Below are positions 8,203-17,499 of a DNA stretch of 64,000 nt, in pieces. This stretch comes from Chloroflexota bacterium (GTDB lineage Bacteria > Chloroflexota > Dehalococcoidia > Tepidiformales > Tepidiformaceae). Under the pieces are notes generated by a model. The model was not told the DNA's origin, ran no database searches, and saw only the letters and a list, made by a program, of their open reading frames with translations. Made by a program: the position numbers and the translations under genes. The DNA is taken from positions 186,001-250,000 of the forward strand of contig JAPOQN010000005.1 of NCBI GenBank assembly GCA_026710655.1, in the 5' to 3' direction. Position 1 is the first letter of the stretch, and each line of letters opens with the position of its first letter.

Positions 8203-9620
8203 GCCCGGGCGGCGGCCTCGCGGCCGGCGATGCGCCCGAAGACGGCGCCGCGGATGACGGAGCTGGCGCCGGGGTAGTTGTCGTAGAAGAACTCGCCCAT
8301 GGGCTCGCCCGCGGCGTAGAGGCCGGGGATGGGGTGGCCAGCGGTGTGGCGCACGCGGGCGCGGGTATCGCAGCCGAGGCCGCCGAAGGTGAAGGTGATG
8401 CCACCCGTGACGGGGATGGCGAGGTAGGGCGGTGAGTCGAGGGGCAGGGCCCAGTTGCTCTTGGGGGGCGTGATGCCACGCGTGCCCTTGCCGTCGAGCC
8501 GGTCGAGGTCGTACTCGCCGTCGACGACGGCGGCGTTGTAGGCGGCGACGGTTTCGAGCAGGTCCTCGCCGGGCACGTCTATTTCGCGGGCGAGGTCGGT
8601 GAGGGTGTTGGCTTCGAACGGGGGGCCGACGGGGCGCCAGGCGCGGGCGAACTCCTCGCGCTGGTAGGCGCGCTGGTCGAAGAGGCACCAGGCGCGGCCA
8701 CCGGCCTCTTCGATGATGCGCTTGCTGAACTTCACGTAGGTGTGGTCGCGGAAGTCCTCGCCCTCATCGATGAACCGGCGGCCGCGAGAGTCGACGAAGA
8801 TACCCATCTGGTAGTTGTAGAGGGCGGTGACGCCGCACTCGATGGCGGGGGAGCGGGCGTCGAGGACGGCGGAGTGGTAGTCGCCCCACTGGCCGGCGGG
8901 GGCGGCCCCGGCGGCGAGCGCCATCGTCAGGCCCTCGCCGGTGTTGTAGCGGGAGCCGCGGAGGATGAGGGAATCGGCGAAGCGTCCGAGGTAGCGGACG
9001 CGCATCTCGACGTTCGCCTGGAAGCCGCCGCAGGCGAGGATTACGCCGCCCGACGCTTCGACATCGGCGATGCCCTCGGGGGAGGTGCAGCGAACGCCGC
9101 AGACGGAACCGTCGGGGTCGAGGATGAGGTCGGCTGCGGCGGTCTGGTAGCTCACCGGGACGTTCAGGCCCTCGAGGCGGCGATAGAGGAGATCGACGAG
9201 GCCCTGGCCACCCGACTTCGGCATGCGGCGGTAGCCAGCGGTGTGGGGGTAGCCCTGCTCCCACTCGACGCCATAGCCGGTGAGCCACTCGATGGCGCCC
9301 GCGGCCTGGTCGCACAGGGTTCGGATGAGGTCGGGGTTGGCGCGGCCGCTGGAGATACGCATGAGGTCGTCGAACATCTCGTCGGCGGTGTAGCGGCGCT
9401 GGCCGAACTCGTCGGGCTCGTGGGGGAAGCGCATCTGGGCGTCGGCGAAGCGGGTGTTGCCGCCGCGTTCGGGCATGGGCGCCTTCTCGACAAGGACGGC
9501 GCGGGCACCCGCCTCGGTCGCGCTGAGGGCGGCGGAGAGGCCGGCGATGCCGCCGCCCACCACGACGACGTCGAACTCGTACCGCTGGGCCGCGCCGGGG
9601 GCGCCGCGGGCGACTGACAT
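8199..9620 (-). CDS. FAD-dependent dehydrogenase, tricarballylate dehydrogenase (TcuA)-like
   Basis: A 473-residue flavoprotein of the fumarate reductase/succinate dehydrogenase flavoprotein family. It has the FAD-binding G22-G-G-I-A-G dinucleotide fold, the acidic residue at the end of strand 2 (V-L-V-E-K) and a C-terminal FAD-binding segment (G-L-Y-A-A-G-E-P-M-G-E-F). The F-T-F-G-G-L-G and N-Y-P-G-A-S-S signatures resemble TcuA and 3-ketosteroid-dehydrogenase-like enzymes. It probably desaturates a carboxylic acid or related substrate in the cytoplasm. It stands alone, convergent with the thiolase-like operon and divergent from the ATP-grasp operon. Confidence 0.8.
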   Translation of the reverse strand: MSVARGAPGAAQRYEFDVVVVGGGIAGLSAALSATEAGARAVLVEKAPMPERGGNTRFADAQMRFPHEPDEFGQRRYTADEMFDDLMRISSGRANPDLIRTLCDQAAGAIEWLTGYGVEWEQGYPHTAGYRRMPKSGGQGLVDLLYRRLEGLNVPVSYQTAAADLILDPDGSVCGVRCTSPEGIADVEASGGVILACGGFQANVEMRVRYLGRFADSLILRGSRYNTGEGLTMALAAGAAPAGQWGDYHSAVLDARSPAIECGVTALYNYQMGIFVDSRGRRFIDEGEDFRDHTYVKFSKRIIEEAGGRAWCLFDQRAYQREEFARAWRPVGPPFEANTLTDLAREIDVPGEDLLETVAAYNAAVVDGEYDLDRLDGKGTRGITPPKSNWALPLDSPPYLAIPVTGGITFTFGGLGCDTRARVRHTAGHPIPGLYAAGEPMGEFFYDNYPGASSVIRGAVFGRIAGREAAARA

Positions 9621-9708
9621 GGGGGGACTCTACGGACCGCCAGTGGCGCTCGCCAGACGCGCCGAAGCCCGAAACCCTGCTGTAACCTAGGCCCCCTAGG
9701 GTGTGAGT

Positions 9709-11169
9709 ATGGCGAGAGGCGAGCTCTTTCGCGGCTACGAGGCGGACGCCCCCGACGACGAGATGTTCGACGCGGTGGGGGAACTGTGGCCCGCCTACCG
9801 TGAGTTGGCCGGGACGCTCGCTGGGTGGTCGCTGGAGGACTACGAGCAGCGCAAGGCGCGGGCGGACCTCGCGCTCCTGAGCGCCGGCATCACGTTCAAC
9901 GTCTACTCCGAGGAGGAAGGGACGGAGCGGATCTTTCCGTTTTCGCTGATCCCGCGGGTCGTGGGGGCGAGCGAGTGGGAGAGCGTGGACGAGGGCCTGA
10001 AGCAGCGACTGAGGGCGCTCAACCTGTTCCTGGAGGACCTGTACGGGGAGCAGCGCATCCTCAAGGAGAAGGTGGTTCCCGAGGAGATCGTGCTCAGCTC
10101 GCCGGGATACAAGCCGGAGATGGAGGGTTTCCGGCCGCCGCTGGGGGTGTACGCGCACATCGCGGGCTGCGACCTGGTGCGCGACGAGAGCCGCGAGTTC
10201 GTGGTGCTGGAGGACAACCTGCGGACCCCCTCGGGGGTCTCGTACGTGCTCGAGAACCGGACGGTCATGCTGCGGGTGGTTCCCGACCTGTTCCCGCGAC
10301 AGGGCGTGCAGGCGGTGACGGACTATCCGAACCAGCTTCTGGCGACGCTGCTCTCGTCGCGGCCGGAGGCGAGCGAGGATGCTCCTCGCGCGGTGCTGCT
10401 GACGCCCGGCATCTACAACTCGGCGTACTTCGAGCACTCGTTCCTGAGCAAGCAGATGGGGATCGCACTGGTGGAGGGCAGCGACCTGACCGTGGGGGAC
10501 GATAACTGCGTCTACCTGCGTTCGACGACAGGGCTGGAGCGGGTGGACGTGGTCTACCGGCGCATCGATGACGAATTCCTGGACCCGCTGGTGTACCGGC
10601 CAGACTCGCAGCTGGGGGTGCCGGGACTGATGCGGGCCTACCTGGCGGGCAACGTGACGCTGGCGAACGCGCCGGGCGCGGGCGTGGCGGACGACAAGGT
10701 GGTGTACCGCTGGGTGCCGGAGATGATTCGCTTCTACCTGAGGGAGGAGCCGATCCTGCAGAACGTGGAGACGTTCTCGGCGTTGATTCCCTCCGAGCGG
10801 GACCACATCAGGAAGCACGCGAGAGAGCTGGTGCTGAAGCCGGCGAATGCGTCGGGCGGGTACGGGGTGCTCATCGGCGAGCAGGCAACGGAGGCGGAGC
10901 TGGAGGAGACGCTGGCGCAGGTGGAGGCCGAGCCGAGGAACTGGATCGCGCAGCCACTGCTTCACTTCAGCACGATTCCCACGTTCGACAGCGACCGGCT
11001 GAAGCCGCGGCGGGCGGACCTGCGGCCGTTCGTGCTCTCGGGGGAGGAAACGTGGGTGATCCCGGGTGGGCTGACGCGGGTGGCGCTGCGGGAGGGTTCG
11101 TACGTGGTCAACTCGTCGCAGGGGGGTGGCAGCAAGGACACCTGGGTGCTGAACGAGGAGCGCTACTGA
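9709..11169 (+). CDS. circularly permuted ATP-grasp type 2 ligase (DUF404/DUF407)
   Basis: A 486-residue protein of the circularly permuted ATP-grasp family: N-terminal block with N-V-Y-S-E-E-E-G-T-E-R, central D-L-V-R-D and V-L-E-D-N-L-R-T-P-S-G, and the glycine-rich ATP loop K-P-A-N-A-S-G-G-Y-G-V-L-I-G at about residue 380. It presumably ligates amino acids or peptides using ATP. It overlaps the alpha-E gene and is followed by an Anbu gene, a known conserved neighbourhood thought to make or handle a short peptide. GTG 9703 is an alternative start. A TAACCT -10-like hexamer (9683-9688) lies just upstream, and C-C-T-A-G-G repeats flank three C at 9686-9700. Confidence 0.9.
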   Translation: MARGELFRGYEADAPDDEMFDAVGELWPAYRELAGTLAGWSLEDYEQRKARADLALLSAGITFNVYSEEEGTERIFPFSLIPRVVGASEWESVDEGLKQRLRALNLFLEDLYGEQRILKEKVVPEEIVLSSPGYKPEMEGFRPPLGVYAHIAGCDLVRDESREFVVLEDNLRTPSGVSYVLENRTVMLRVVPDLFPRQGVQAVTDYPNQLLATLLSSRPEASEDAPRAVLLTPGIYNSAYFEHSFLSKQMGIALVEGSDLTVGDDNCVYLRSTTGLERVDVVYRRIDDEFLDPLVYRPDSQLGVPGLMRAYLAGNVTLANAPGAGVADDKVVYRWVPEMIRFYLREEPILQNVETFSALIPSERDHIRKHARELVLKPANASGGYGVLIGEQATEAELEETLAQVEAEPRNWIAQPLLHFSTIPTFDSDRLKPRRADLRPFVLSGEETWVIPGGLTRVALREGSYVVNSSQGGGSKDTWVLNEERY

Positions 11170-12134
11170 TGCTAAGCCGCGTGGCCGAGAACCTTTACTG
11201 GCTGGGCCGCTACCTGGAACGGACGGAGAACATCGCTCGGATGGCTCACGTCGAGCACGAGGTCTCGCTGGAGGGCGGGCAGGAAGTGTGGCACAGCCTG
11301 GTCAGCACGACCGCCTCGAACGAGCTGTACTGGGAGGCGCTGGTGGAGTCGCCGGGGCTGACGCATTCGGAGTTCCTGCTGTTCTCGATGCTGAACCCGG
11401 GGTCGCTGCGGGCCACGTTCGCGCGGGCGCGGGAGCTGGCGCGGGGCCTGCGGGAGCACATCTCGCGCGAGGTGTGGGGGGAGATCAACGCGCTGTACCT
11501 GTTCCTCGGGGACCGGAGGCAGTACATCGCGAGCGACGTCCACGAACTCTGCACGGAAACGCAGCGGCGCACGCAGACAATCCTCGGGTTGTACGACAAC
11601 ACGGTGCTGCGGGACGAGGGGCGGGAGTGGTTCCGCTGCGGCATGTACCTGGAGCGGGCGGATATGACGAGCCGCATCGTCGACGCGAAGTACCACATCC
11701 TGTTGCCCCCCGCGGATCGGGTTGGGGGACCGTTCGACCGGTTCCAGTGGGTGGCGGTGCTGCGCTCGGCCTCGGCGAGGGAGGCCTACGGGCAGCTGGG
11801 GTACAGCGAGGTGGACGGCACGCTGGTGGCGCACCTGCTGCTCTTCTCGCAGGAGTTTCCCCGCAGCCTCGCGTTCTGCGTGCAGGCGCTGGGGCGGCAC
11901 TACGGGCAGGCGACGGCGGAGACTCCGAAACGGCGGCGGGCACGGGCGGAGCGGCAGGTGGCACTGCTCCACCTGGACCTGGGGGCTTCGGACATCGACG
12001 AGATCATCGACGACGGGCTGCACGAGTTCCTTGACGGGTTCCAGGCTCAGCTGATCGAGGTTGACCGAGCCATCACGGAAGATATCTTCGGCGGGGAGCC
12101 GAGCCGCCCGCTGGTTCGGCTGGTTGAGGGCTGA
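11169..12134 (+). CDS. alpha-E domain protein (DUF403)
   Basis: A 321-residue, mostly helical protein beginning M-L-S-R-V-A-E-N-L-Y-W-L-G-R-Y-L-E-R, the hallmark of the alpha-E family, with a second block A-D-M-T-S-R-I-V-D. Alpha-E proteins are genomically tied to circularly permuted ATP-grasp ligases and transglutaminase-like proteases. Their biochemical role is unknown, but a peptide-ligation function has been proposed. Its ATG overlaps the preceding TGA (TGATG), so it is translationally coupled to the ATP-grasp gene. Anbu starts 1 base after its stop. Confidence 0.9.
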   Translation: MLSRVAENLYWLGRYLERTENIARMAHVEHEVSLEGGQEVWHSLVSTTASNELYWEALVESPGLTHSEFLLFSMLNPGSLRATFARARELARGLREHISREVWGEINALYLFLGDRRQYIASDVHELCTETQRRTQTILGLYDNTVLRDEGREWFRCGMYLERADMTSRIVDAKYHILLPPADRVGGPFDRFQWVAVLRSASAREAYGQLGYSEVDGTLVAHLLLFSQEFPRSLAFCVQALGRHYGQATAETPKRRRARAERQVALLHLDLGASDIDEIIDDGLHEFLDGFQAQLIEVDRAITEDIFGGEPSRPLVRLVEG

Positions 12135-12135
12135 C

Positions 12136-12870
12136 ATGACATTTTGCCTGGGGATGAAGTGCGAAAGCGGCCTCGTCGCGATCGCCGATACGCGCATAAC
12201 GAGCGGGTCGGAGGTTTCGACGGCGAAGAAGATCGCCGTGCACCAGGGTGAACGCCGCGCGATGTTCGTGCTCACGAGCGGGCTGCGCTCGGTGCGGGAC
12301 AAGGCGATCACCTATTTCGAGGAACGGCTGCAGAACAACGGGGCAGAGATGGGGCGCGCCTACCAGGTCGTGAACGCGCTGGCCGCAGACATCCGGCGGG
12401 CGCACGAGGAAGACAACGAGTGGCTGATCAAGGCCGGCCTGTGGTTCGACCTGCACTGCATCGTGGGCGGCCAGCTGGCCGAGGACGACTCGCCCCACCT
12501 GTACCTGGTGTATCCGCAAGGGAACTGGGTAGAGGTCTCGGCGGGTACGCCATACGTGATCATCGGCGATACGCGCTACGGCAAGCCGATCCTGGACCGC
12601 ACGCTGCGGCACGAGGCCACCCTCGAGAAGGCGCTCCGGGTGGGCCTGCTCTCGTTCAACTCGACGCAGGCGAGCTCGACGGACGTGGGGCCGCCGGTCG
12701 ATGCCGTGGTCTACGCCCGGGACTCGTTCACGATGCAGGAGCGCCGGTTCAACGCGGAGGAGCTGGAACCAGTGGGGGAGTTCTGGCAGCGCTCAATTGA
12801 GAACGCGGTCGAGGACGCCGCCGTACCGGTCGCCCCTCTCGCGAGCGCCCTGGGCATCTATCCGACCTGA
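12136..12870 (+). CDS. Anbu proteasome-like peptidase
   Basis: A 244-residue Ntn-hydrolase of the Anbu (ancestral beta-subunit) type. After removal of Met the N-terminus would be Thr1, with Asp17 (I-A-D-T-R) and Lys30/31 (T-A-K-K) at proteasome-like positions. Anbu forms open ring or helical assemblies and is presumed to be a threonine peptidase or hydrolase, though activity has been hard to show. It is the third gene of the ATP-grasp/alpha-E operon, 1 base after the alpha-E stop. The transglutaminase-like protease usually found in this operon is absent here. Confidence 0.9.
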   Translation: MTFCLGMKCESGLVAIADTRITSGSEVSTAKKIAVHQGERRAMFVLTSGLRSVRDKAITYFEERLQNNGAEMGRAYQVVNALAADIRRAHEEDNEWLIKAGLWFDLHCIVGGQLAEDDSPHLYLVYPQGNWVEVSAGTPYVIIGDTRYGKPILDRTLRHEATLEKALRVGLLSFNSTQASSTDVGPPVDAVVYARDSFTMQERRFNAEELEPVGEFWQRSIENAVEDAAVPVAPLASALGIYPT

Positions 12871-12873
12871 GCC

Positions 12874-15800
12874 CTACCAGGTATCGATGTTCTGGCGCTT
12901 CTTGCCCTCGCGGCGCGGCGGGGCGGGGACGGAGCGCAGGGCGGCACTAATCCAGAGGCGTGAATCCATCGGGTCGATGACGTCGTCGAGGCCGAAGGCG
13001 ACACCCTGGTTGAGCGCCTTGCCGCGCTCGTAGGCGCGCTCGACGAGGTCCTCGTAGCGGCGCATGCGCTCCTCGGGATCCTCGATGGCGGCGAGCTCGT
13101 TGCGGTAGCCGAGCTTGACCTGGCCCTCAAGGCCCATGCCGCCGAACTCGCCGGTGGGCCAGGCAGCGGCGAAGAAGGGCTCCTTGGTGTTGCCTCCGAC
13201 CATGGCCTGGGCGCCGAGGCCGTAGCCCTTGCGGATGAAGATGGCGACGTGCGGGACCGTGAGGTTCGCGCCGGTGACGAAGAGGCGGGCGGAGTGGCGG
13301 GCGAGGGCGGTTTTCTCGACCTCGGGGCCGACCATCATGCCGGGCGTATCGACGAGGAAGAGGATGGGGATGTCGAAGGCGTCGCAGATCTGCATGAAGC
13401 GGGCGCCCTTGTCGGCGCCGTCGCTATCGACGGCGCCGCCGAGGTGGACGGCGTTGTTGGCGATCACGCCGATGGGGCGGCCCTCGATGCGGATCAGGGA
13501 CGTGATCATGCCGATGCCAAACTGCGGGCGCAGCTCGAGCACGGAGCCGCTGTCGGCCATGGTCTCGATGATGGCTCGGATGTCGTAGGCGCGGAGGCGG
13601 TTCTCGGGAACGAGGGTGCGGAGGATGCGTTGGTCGGCACAATCCCACTCATCGATGGGCCCCTGGAAGTAGGAGAGGTACTGCTTCGCGGCCTCGACGG
13701 CCTCCTCCTCGTCCTCGACGGCGATATCGACGACGCCGTTGGGGACCTGCACGTCCATGGGGCCGATCTCCTCGGGGGTGAAGACGCCGAGGCCGCCGCC
13801 CTCAACCATGGCCGGGCCACCGAGTCCGATGTTGGAGTTGGCGGTCGCGATGATGATGTCGCAGCAGCCGAGGAGGACGGCGTTCCCGGCGAAGCAACGT
13901 CCGGAGGTGACGCCGACGAGGGGAACGAGCCCGCTGAGCTTGGCCATGGTGGCGAAGGTGGGTGTGTCGAGGGGTCGGTAGCCGCCGATCTGGGGGGCTT
14001 CGGCGGCGGCCTGGCCGCCCTCGCGGCGGCCGCCGGTGCCGGCGCGCCCGCCGCCGCCTTCGGTAAAGAAGACGACGGGGCGGCGCCACTTGCCGGCGAG
14101 CTCGAGCATGCGGTCGGTCTTGGGGTGGTTGACGGCGCCCTGGGTGCCGGCGAGCACGGTGTAGTCGTAGGCGAGGACGACGGTGCGGGCGTCCTCGTCC
14201 TCGAAGTGCTCGCCGTTGACGGATCCGACGCCGGTGATCATGCCGTCGGTGGGGAAGCGGCGGATAACCTCCTCGAGGGAAAGGCCGGTGCCGGGGGTGA
14301 GGGCGAGCGAGCCGTGCTCGACGAAGGTGCCGGGGTCGCAGAGGTGGTCGACGTTCTCGCGGGCGGTGCGCTGCTTCGTGCGGCGGCGGCGGGCGATGGC
14401 GTCGGGGCGGTTCTCGTCGAGGGTGGCGGCGTGGCGCTCGTGCACCTCGGCGAGGTCGGGGCGGACGAAGTCGAGGTCGATCTCCTCGGCGACGGCCTCG
14501 CCGGAGGCGTCGATTTCGGCCTCGTCGATGAGAATGACGGGGTGGCCCTCGTAGATGGTGTCGCCGGCGGAGACGGTGACCTCGCGGACGATGCCGCTGG
14601 CCTGGGCATGGACCTCGTGCTCCATCTTCATGGCGTTCATGACGAGGAGGAGCTGACCCTCGCGGACGGCATCGCCGGCGGCCACGTCGATGGTCACGAT
14701 CGTGCCCTGGAGGGGCGCGCGGACGGCGTGCACACCTTCAGGCACGTCGACATCGGGGAGGATGTCGGCTTCGGGCGTAGGGGCTCCCGCCGGGGCGGGG
14801 CCGCCCTCCTTGCCGTGGAGGAGCACGGCGAGGGGGTCGCTCCGGTCGACGGTGACGCCGGCCTGGCCGCTGGCGGGGGCGGCGGGGGCAGCGCGCTCGA
14901 AGAAGCGGCGGGGGTGGGTCGCATTGATGGGGTCGACGAGGGCGGCCACGTGGTCGTCGACGAAGCGGGTGTAGACGTTGCCGGTGGCGAGGTCGGGGTG
15001 GGCGAGGATGGTCTGGAGGAGGTCGACGTTGGTGGCGACGCCCTCGATGCGGAAGTCGGAGAGGGCGCGGGAGGTGCGGTGAAGGGCGTCGGCGAGGCTG
15101 GGGGAGGGGGAGAAGCCGATGACCTTGGCGAGGAGCGAGTCGAAGCTGGGGCTGGTGCGGTAGCCCGCATAGCCGAAGGTATCGGTGCGGACGCCGGGGC
15201 CTGAGGGGACGTCGAAGGCGGCCAGGGTCCCGCCGGAGGGGCGGGTGGAGCCGTCGGCGGCCATCGTCTCCATGTTGACGCGGGCCTGGACGGCGAAGCC
15301 GCGTGGGGAGGGCGCGTCTTCCTGCGACAGGCCAAGGTCCGCGAGGGACTCGCCCGAGGCGAGGCGGAGCTGGAGCTGGACGAGGTCGACGCCCGTGACT
15401 TCCTCGGTGACCGTGTGCTCGACCTGGAGGCGGGCGTTCGTCTCAATAAACCAGAATTCGCCATCGGCATCGTCGCCGGCATCGACGATGAATTCGAAGG
15501 TGCCGAGGTTGTGATAGCCGCTGGCCTTCGCGAGGCGCACGGCGGCGGCGGTGATGCGCTCGCGGAGTTCGGGGGCGAGGTTAGGGGCGGGGGCGATCTC
15601 GATGAGCTTCTGGTGGCGGCGCTGGATGCTGCAGTCGCGCTCACCGAAGTGGGTGACGGCGCCAGACTCGTCGCCCGCTATCTGCACCTCGACGTGGCGG
15701 GCGCGGGGCACCCAGCGCTCAACGTAGAGGCTGGGGTCGCCGAAGGCCTGCCCGGCCTCGGAGGCGCAGCGCTCGAAGGCGGCATCGATCTCCCCGGCCT

Positions 15801-16320
15801 CGGAGATGGTGCGCATGCCCCGTCCGCCGCCGCCGGCGACGGCCTTGATGATCATGCCGGCACCCTCGGGGAGATCGGCGAAGAAGGCGTGCGCCTCCTC
15901 GATGTTGACGGCGTGGGAGAGGCCGGGGACGACGGGGACGCCCTTGTCCTGGGCGAGGGCGCGGGCCTGGGTCTTGGTGCCAAAGAGGTCGAGGGTTTCG
16001 GGCCGGGGTCCGACCCACGTGAGGCCCGCTTGTTCGCAGGCGCGGGCGAGGGCGGGGCTTTCGGCCAGGAAGCCGTAGCCGGGGTGAACGGCGTCGCAGC
16101 CGGCTCGTTTGGCGGCGGCGACGATCTGCTCGATATCGAGGTAGGGGGCGACGCCGCGGCCCTCGAGGGGGCGGACGGCATCGGCCTTGCGGGTGTGGAG
16201 GCTGCGGGCGTCGTCCTCGGAGTGGACGGCGACGGTGCGGATGCCGAGATCAGCGGCCGCACGCATGATGCGGATGGCGATCTCCCCACGGTTCGCGACG
16301 AGCAGATTCTCGATGGGCAC
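12874..16320 (-). CDS. single-chain biotin-dependent acyl-CoA carboxylase (BC-BCCP-CT fusion)
   Basis: One 1148-residue polypeptide holds all activities. Residues 1-450 are biotin carboxylase (start I-E-N-L-L-V-A-N-R-G-E-I-A-I-R, ATP loop G-G-G-G-R-G-M-R). A biotinyl domain follows with A-M-K-M-E at about residue 560, where Lys carries biotin. Residues about 640-1148 are the carboxyltransferase (start R-T-K-Q-R-T-A-R-E-N-V-D, later D-T-P-G-M-M-V-G). It carboxylates acetyl-, propionyl- or another acyl-CoA. Single-chain enzymes of this order are known as LCC-type carboxylases. A glycine-rich insert lies near residue 760. The start is GTG 16320. It is convergent with Anbu with a 3-base gap. Confidence 0.9.
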   Translation of the reverse strand: MPIENLLVANRGEIAIRIMRAAADLGIRTVAVHSEDDARSLHTRKADAVRPLEGRGVAPYLDIEQIVAAAKRAGCDAVHPGYGFLAESPALARACEQAGLTWVGPRPETLDLFGTKTQARALAQDKGVPVVPGLSHAVNIEEAHAFFADLPEGAGMIIKAVAGGGGRGMRTISEAGEIDAAFERCASEAGQAFGDPSLYVERWVPRARHVEVQIAGDESGAVTHFGERDCSIQRRHQKLIEIAPAPNLAPELRERITAAAVRLAKASGYHNLGTFEFIVDAGDDADGEFWFIETNARLQVEHTVTEEVTGVDLVQLQLRLASGESLADLGLSQEDAPSPRGFAVQARVNMETMAADGSTRPSGGTLAAFDVPSGPGVRTDTFGYAGYRTSPSFDSLLAKVIGFSPSPSLADALHRTSRALSDFRIEGVATNVDLLQTILAHPDLATGNVYTRFVDDHVAALVDPINATHPRRFFERAAPAAPASGQAGVTVDRSDPLAVLLHGKEGGPAPAGAPTPEADILPDVDVPEGVHAVRAPLQGTIVTIDVAAGDAVREGQLLLVMNAMKMEHEVHAQASGIVREVTVSAGDTIYEGHPVILIDEAEIDASGEAVAEEIDLDFVRPDLAEVHERHAATLDENRPDAIARRRRTKQRTARENVDHLCDPGTFVEHGSLALTPGTGLSLEEVIRRFPTDGMITGVGSVNGEHFEDEDARTVVLAYDYTVLAGTQGAVNHPKTDRMLELAGKWRRPVVFFTEGGGGRAGTGGRREGGQAAAEAPQIGGYRPLDTPTFATMAKLSGLVPLVGVTSGRCFAGNAVLLGCCDIIIATANSNIGLGGPAMVEGGGLGVFTPEEIGPMDVQVPNGVVDIAVEDEEEAVEAAKQYLSYFQGPIDEWDCADQRILRTLVPENRLRAYDIRAIIETMADSGSVLELRPQFGIGMITSLIRIEGRPIGVIANNAVHLGGAVDSDGADKGARFMQICDAFDIPILFLVDTPGMMVGPEVEKTALARHSARLFVTGANLTVPHVAIFIRKGYGLGAQAMVGGNTKEPFFAAAWPTGEFGGMGLEGQVKLGYRNELAAIEDPEERMRRYEDLVERAYERGKALNQGVAFGLDDVIDPMDSRLWISAALRSVPAPPRREGKKRQNIDTW

Positions 16321-16395
16321 GGGCGTTCCTCCGGGACGACTTTCCAGCAGCGTTCGATCCTACACGCCAGCGATGGGGCGCTCAGGCCAGGGGCA

Positions 16396-16441
16396 GCGAC
16401 GTATCATCGCGGCGAGCGGCGCAGCCAGCGAGCCGCGCCCG
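16396..16441 (+). repeat. 46-base leader repeat, copy 1 (upstream of cyclase 1)
   Basis: This 46-base stretch is identical to 17439-17484. It contains the TATCAT -10-like hexamer at 16402-16407 and ends 15 bases before the ATG of the first cyclase. It is part of a tandem duplication that carried the promoter along with the gene. Confidence 0.9.
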
Positions 16442-16456
16442 TGGAGAGTGCTGGCG

Positions 16457-17389
16457 ATGACGGATGCAATCGCAACACCCACCTCCGACGACCTGGTGCG
16501 CATGGCGGTCGAACTGCGCAACTGGGGGCGCTGGGGGGAAGATGACGAGCGGGGCGCGCTCAACCTGATCACGGAGAAGAAACGCGCGCAGGCGGCGGCG
16601 CTGGTGCGGGAAGGGCTCTCGGTCAGCTGCGCTGGCGCCCTGCCGGTATCGCGGGGGCTGGAGCCGAGACCCGGACAGCACTACATGATCACGGGCGGGG
16701 ACCAGGTAAGCGAGGAGGCTCGCTTCGCGTTCTGCCTGGACTCCTTCTCGATCGCGCCCCACGGACCGGCGACGACGCACCTGGACGCGCTCTGCCACAT
16801 GTTCTACGAGGGCAAGATCTACAACGGCTACAGCAAGGACGAGGTGCGGACGGATGGGGCGCAGAAGGACAGCATCATGGCGGGGGCGGACGGCATCGTG
16901 AGTCGCGGCGTCCTGCTCGATATTCCCGCGCTGCGGGGGGTGGATTGGCTGGAGCCAGGTGAGCGCATCACCATCGCGCAAGTGGAGGCAGCGGAGGAGC
17001 GGGAGGGAGTGCGGGTGGAATCGGGCGACATCCTGCTAGTGGCAACCGGGCGGGAGGCGCGGGCGGAGTCGAGGGGGCCGGGGGCGCCCTGGGACGGGCT
17101 GGCGGGGTTGGACGCGAGCTGTCTGCCGTGGCTGCGGGAGCGGGACGTGGCCGTGGTCGGCTGCGACGGCATCACGGATGCAACCCCAAGCGGCATCGAC
17201 GAGTGGCCGATGCCGCTTCATCAGGTCCTGATCGCGAACATGGGCGTGCACCTGATCGACAACGTATCGATCGAGCGGCTGGTGGCGGCCTGCCGCGAGC
17301 GGAACCGCTACGAATTCCTGTTCGCGATTGCGCCGCTGCGGCTGGAGGGCGGCACGGCCTCGCCGGTGAACCCGCTGGCGATCTTCTAG
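16457..17389 (+). CDS. cyclase family protein (metal-dependent hydrolase, PF04199-like), copy 1
   Basis: A 310-residue protein of the cyclase/kynurenine-formamidase-like family. The metal-binding signature is P-H102-G-P-A-T-T-H108-L-D110-A-L-C-H114. Family members hydrolyse cyclic amides, imides or formamides with Zn2+ or Mn2+. The substrate is unknown; the larger 310-residue subfamily is common in actinobacterial and chloroflexotal catabolic clusters. The next gene is a close paralogue of the same length with a duplicated leader. Start ATG 16457. Confidence 0.85.
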   Translation: MTDAIATPTSDDLVRMAVELRNWGRWGEDDERGALNLITEKKRAQAAALVREGLSVSCAGALPVSRGLEPRPGQHYMITGGDQVSEEARFAFCLDSFSIAPHGPATTHLDALCHMFYEGKIYNGYSKDEVRTDGAQKDSIMAGADGIVSRGVLLDIPALRGVDWLEPGERITIAQVEAAEEREGVRVESGDILLVATGREARAESRGPGAPWDGLAGLDASCLPWLRERDVAVVGCDGITDATPSGIDEWPMPLHQVLIANMGVHLIDNVSIERLVAACRERNRYEFLFAIAPLRLEGGTASPVNPLAIF

Positions 17390-17438
17390 GTGGCCGGTGG
17401 TTGGAGGGCGATGGTCGGTAGCTAGCAGGCGGGTCGTG

Positions 17439-17484
17439 GCGACGTATCATCGCGGCGAGCGGCGCAGCCAGCGAGCCGCGCCCG
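17439..17484 (+). repeat. 46-base leader repeat, copy 2 (upstream of cyclase 2)
   Basis: Identical to 16396-16441, with TATCAT at 17445-17450. It ends 15 bases before ATG 17500, the same spacing as copy 1, so the promoter region was duplicated together with the coding region. The 15 bases to the ATG differ at several positions between copies. Confidence 0.9.
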
Positions 17485-17499
17485 CGGGGAGCGTCGGCG

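Noticed and set aside
9686-9700. CCTAGG-CCC-CCTAGG palindrome as an operator of the ATP-grasp operon
   Set aside because: CCTAGG is self-complementary and short; with only one occurrence there is no support beyond chance, so it is mentioned but not called as a site.
16396-17484. CRISPR or transposon interpretation of repeated bases near the cyclases
   Set aside because: Only two copies exist, about 1 kb apart, each in front of a paralogous gene; it is a tandem gene duplication.
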